From Candidatus Segetimicrobium genomatis (GTDB lineage: Bacteria > Sysuimicrobiota > Sysuimicrobiia > Sysuimicrobiales > Segetimicrobiaceae), in the NCBI GenBank assembly GCA_005883865.1, contig VBAO01000175.1, positions 1-5,171 on the forward strand: a DNA stretch of 5,171 nucleotides, written 5' to 3'. The notes beneath the pieces are model-generated. The model had not been told where the DNA came from, searched no databases, and saw only the letters and a program-made list of their open reading frames with translations. Shown in pieces: positions 4,709-5,171 of the stretch (the stretch's first letter is position 1; each line of letters starts with the position of its first letter). A program made the position numbers and the translations under genes.

Positions 4709-5171
4709 GTGTCTTTACTGGGCGAGCGTATCCGCTCCAGGCGGAAGGAATTGGGCCTCACCCAATCCCAACTCGGCGGCAAGGACCTCTCGAAGGGCTT
4801 CATCAGCCTCGTTGAGACGGGGCGCACCAAACCCTCAATCGAAACCCTCCTGTTGCTGGCCGGCCGCCTCCAGAAATCCGTTGGATACTTTCTCGAAGAA
4901 GATACGCCGTTGAGCCGGAAGGCGCTCCGGGTCATGCTCGCGTCCGGGTGGGTGGCGCAAAAACGCGGGGAATTCACCCAAGCGGCGGAGATCTTCGAGC
5001 AGGCACGCGTGATCGCCCGCCAGCACGATGAGGCAGTCGAGGCGGAGTGCTACATCGGCCTGGGGGCGGCCCTTGGATTCCTCAGGCAGTTCGACCTGGC
5101 GCGGCGAAACGTGCAGCGTGGAAAAGAGCTGGCTGAGGCCACTCGCAACGCCCAACATCTTGTGAGGGTCA
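4709..5171 (+). CDS. XRE-family HTH regulator with TPR repeats, N-terminal part (3' end beyond window)
   Basis: The frame is open from GTG 4709 to the window end (154 codons). Residues 4-64 form an XRE/Cro helix-turn-helix: LGERIRSRRKELGLTQSQLG, then SKGFISLVETGRTKPSIETL, the usual 'iS.iE.G...Ps..tl' recognition region, and the closing YFLEE. From about residue 70 the chain turns into TPR helices: ASGWVAQKRGEFTQAAEIFE (about 78-105) and ECYIGLGAALGFLRQFDLAR (113-145) have the spacing of Gly/Ala/Tyr positions of TPR units. XRE plus TPR is the make-up of RNPP-type peptide receptors and of many other regulators. I chose GTG 4709 because GGGGGG (4699-4704) lies 4 bases ahead and the frame upstream meets a TAG at 4673 with no better start. 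The AT-rich stretch 4646-4686 just before it stands out in this GC-rich DNA and may hold its promoter. Confidence 0.88.
   Translation, partial: MSLLGERIRSRRKELGLTQSQLGGKDLSKGFISLVETGRTKPSIETLLLLAGRLQKSVGYFLEEDTPLSRKALRVMLASGWVAQKRGEFTQAAEIFEQARVIARQHDEAVEAECYIGLGAALGFLRQFDLARRNVQRGKELAEATRNAQHLVRV

Noticed and set aside
4614..4709. 31-codon ORF (MEEVNPGSPNYEL...) whose TAG overlaps the GTG of the XRE-TPR gene (TAGTG)
   Set aside because: The overlap would suit translational coupling, but there is no ribosome site before its ATG, the sequence covers the AT-rich putative promoter, and the product looks random.
1..5171. CRISPR array or insertion sequence
   Set aside because: No regularly spaced repeats, transposase-like frames or terminal inverted repeats were seen.

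Overview
The window is GC-rich bacterial DNA of about 5.2 kb. It carries a bacterial-type tRNA with encoded CCA, sigma70-like promoters with extended -10 elements, clear Shine-Dalgarno sites and an exported peptidoglycan hydrolase. Both ends cut through a gene. I cannot name the phylum. The mix of archease, a LysM/NlpC-P60 protein and an XRE-TPR regulator suggests an environmental, thermophile-like or deep-branching high-GC lineage, but that is inference.

Left part (1-806). The first ~88 codons of an archease gene run leftward off the window, so an rtcB RNA ligase gene may lie just outside. Upstream on the same strand is a candidate small single-span membrane protein whose best ribosome site and ATG are one base out of frame. 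A plus-strand tRNA-Arg(CCU) with its own extended -10 promoter follows. Middle part (806-2890). A leftward lactonase-type beta-propeller gene is broken into three frames by two losses of family sequence and looks like a pseudogene. Its intergenic region holds a strong rightward promoter overlapped by a palindrome. That promoter drives a two-gene operon: a 76-residue winged-helix protein and a 259-residue protein joining an N-terminal helix-turn-helix to a LAGLIDADG fold. The first catalytic acid of that fold is replaced by Ala, which suggests a domesticated, WhiA-like regulator.

Right part (2891-5171). A secreted double-LysM NlpC/P60 endopeptidase (305 aa) is followed by about 300 bp of non-coding DNA rich in inverted repeats. 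These include a perfect 18-bp palindrome abutting a TTGACC element. Then come a tiny ORF for a 51-aa signal-peptide-bearing Gly/His-rich peptide and, 266 bp on, the start of an XRE-HTH/TPR regulator that leaves the window. A small exported peptide next to an XRE-TPR receptor resembles the layout of RNPP-type peptide-sensing systems (PlcR-PapR, NprR-NprX), though nothing here proves that function.

The two most novel-looking elements are the winged-helix plus degenerate-LAGLIDADG operon with its palindromic promoter, and the small-peptide/XRE-TPR pair with its palindrome-rich control region.
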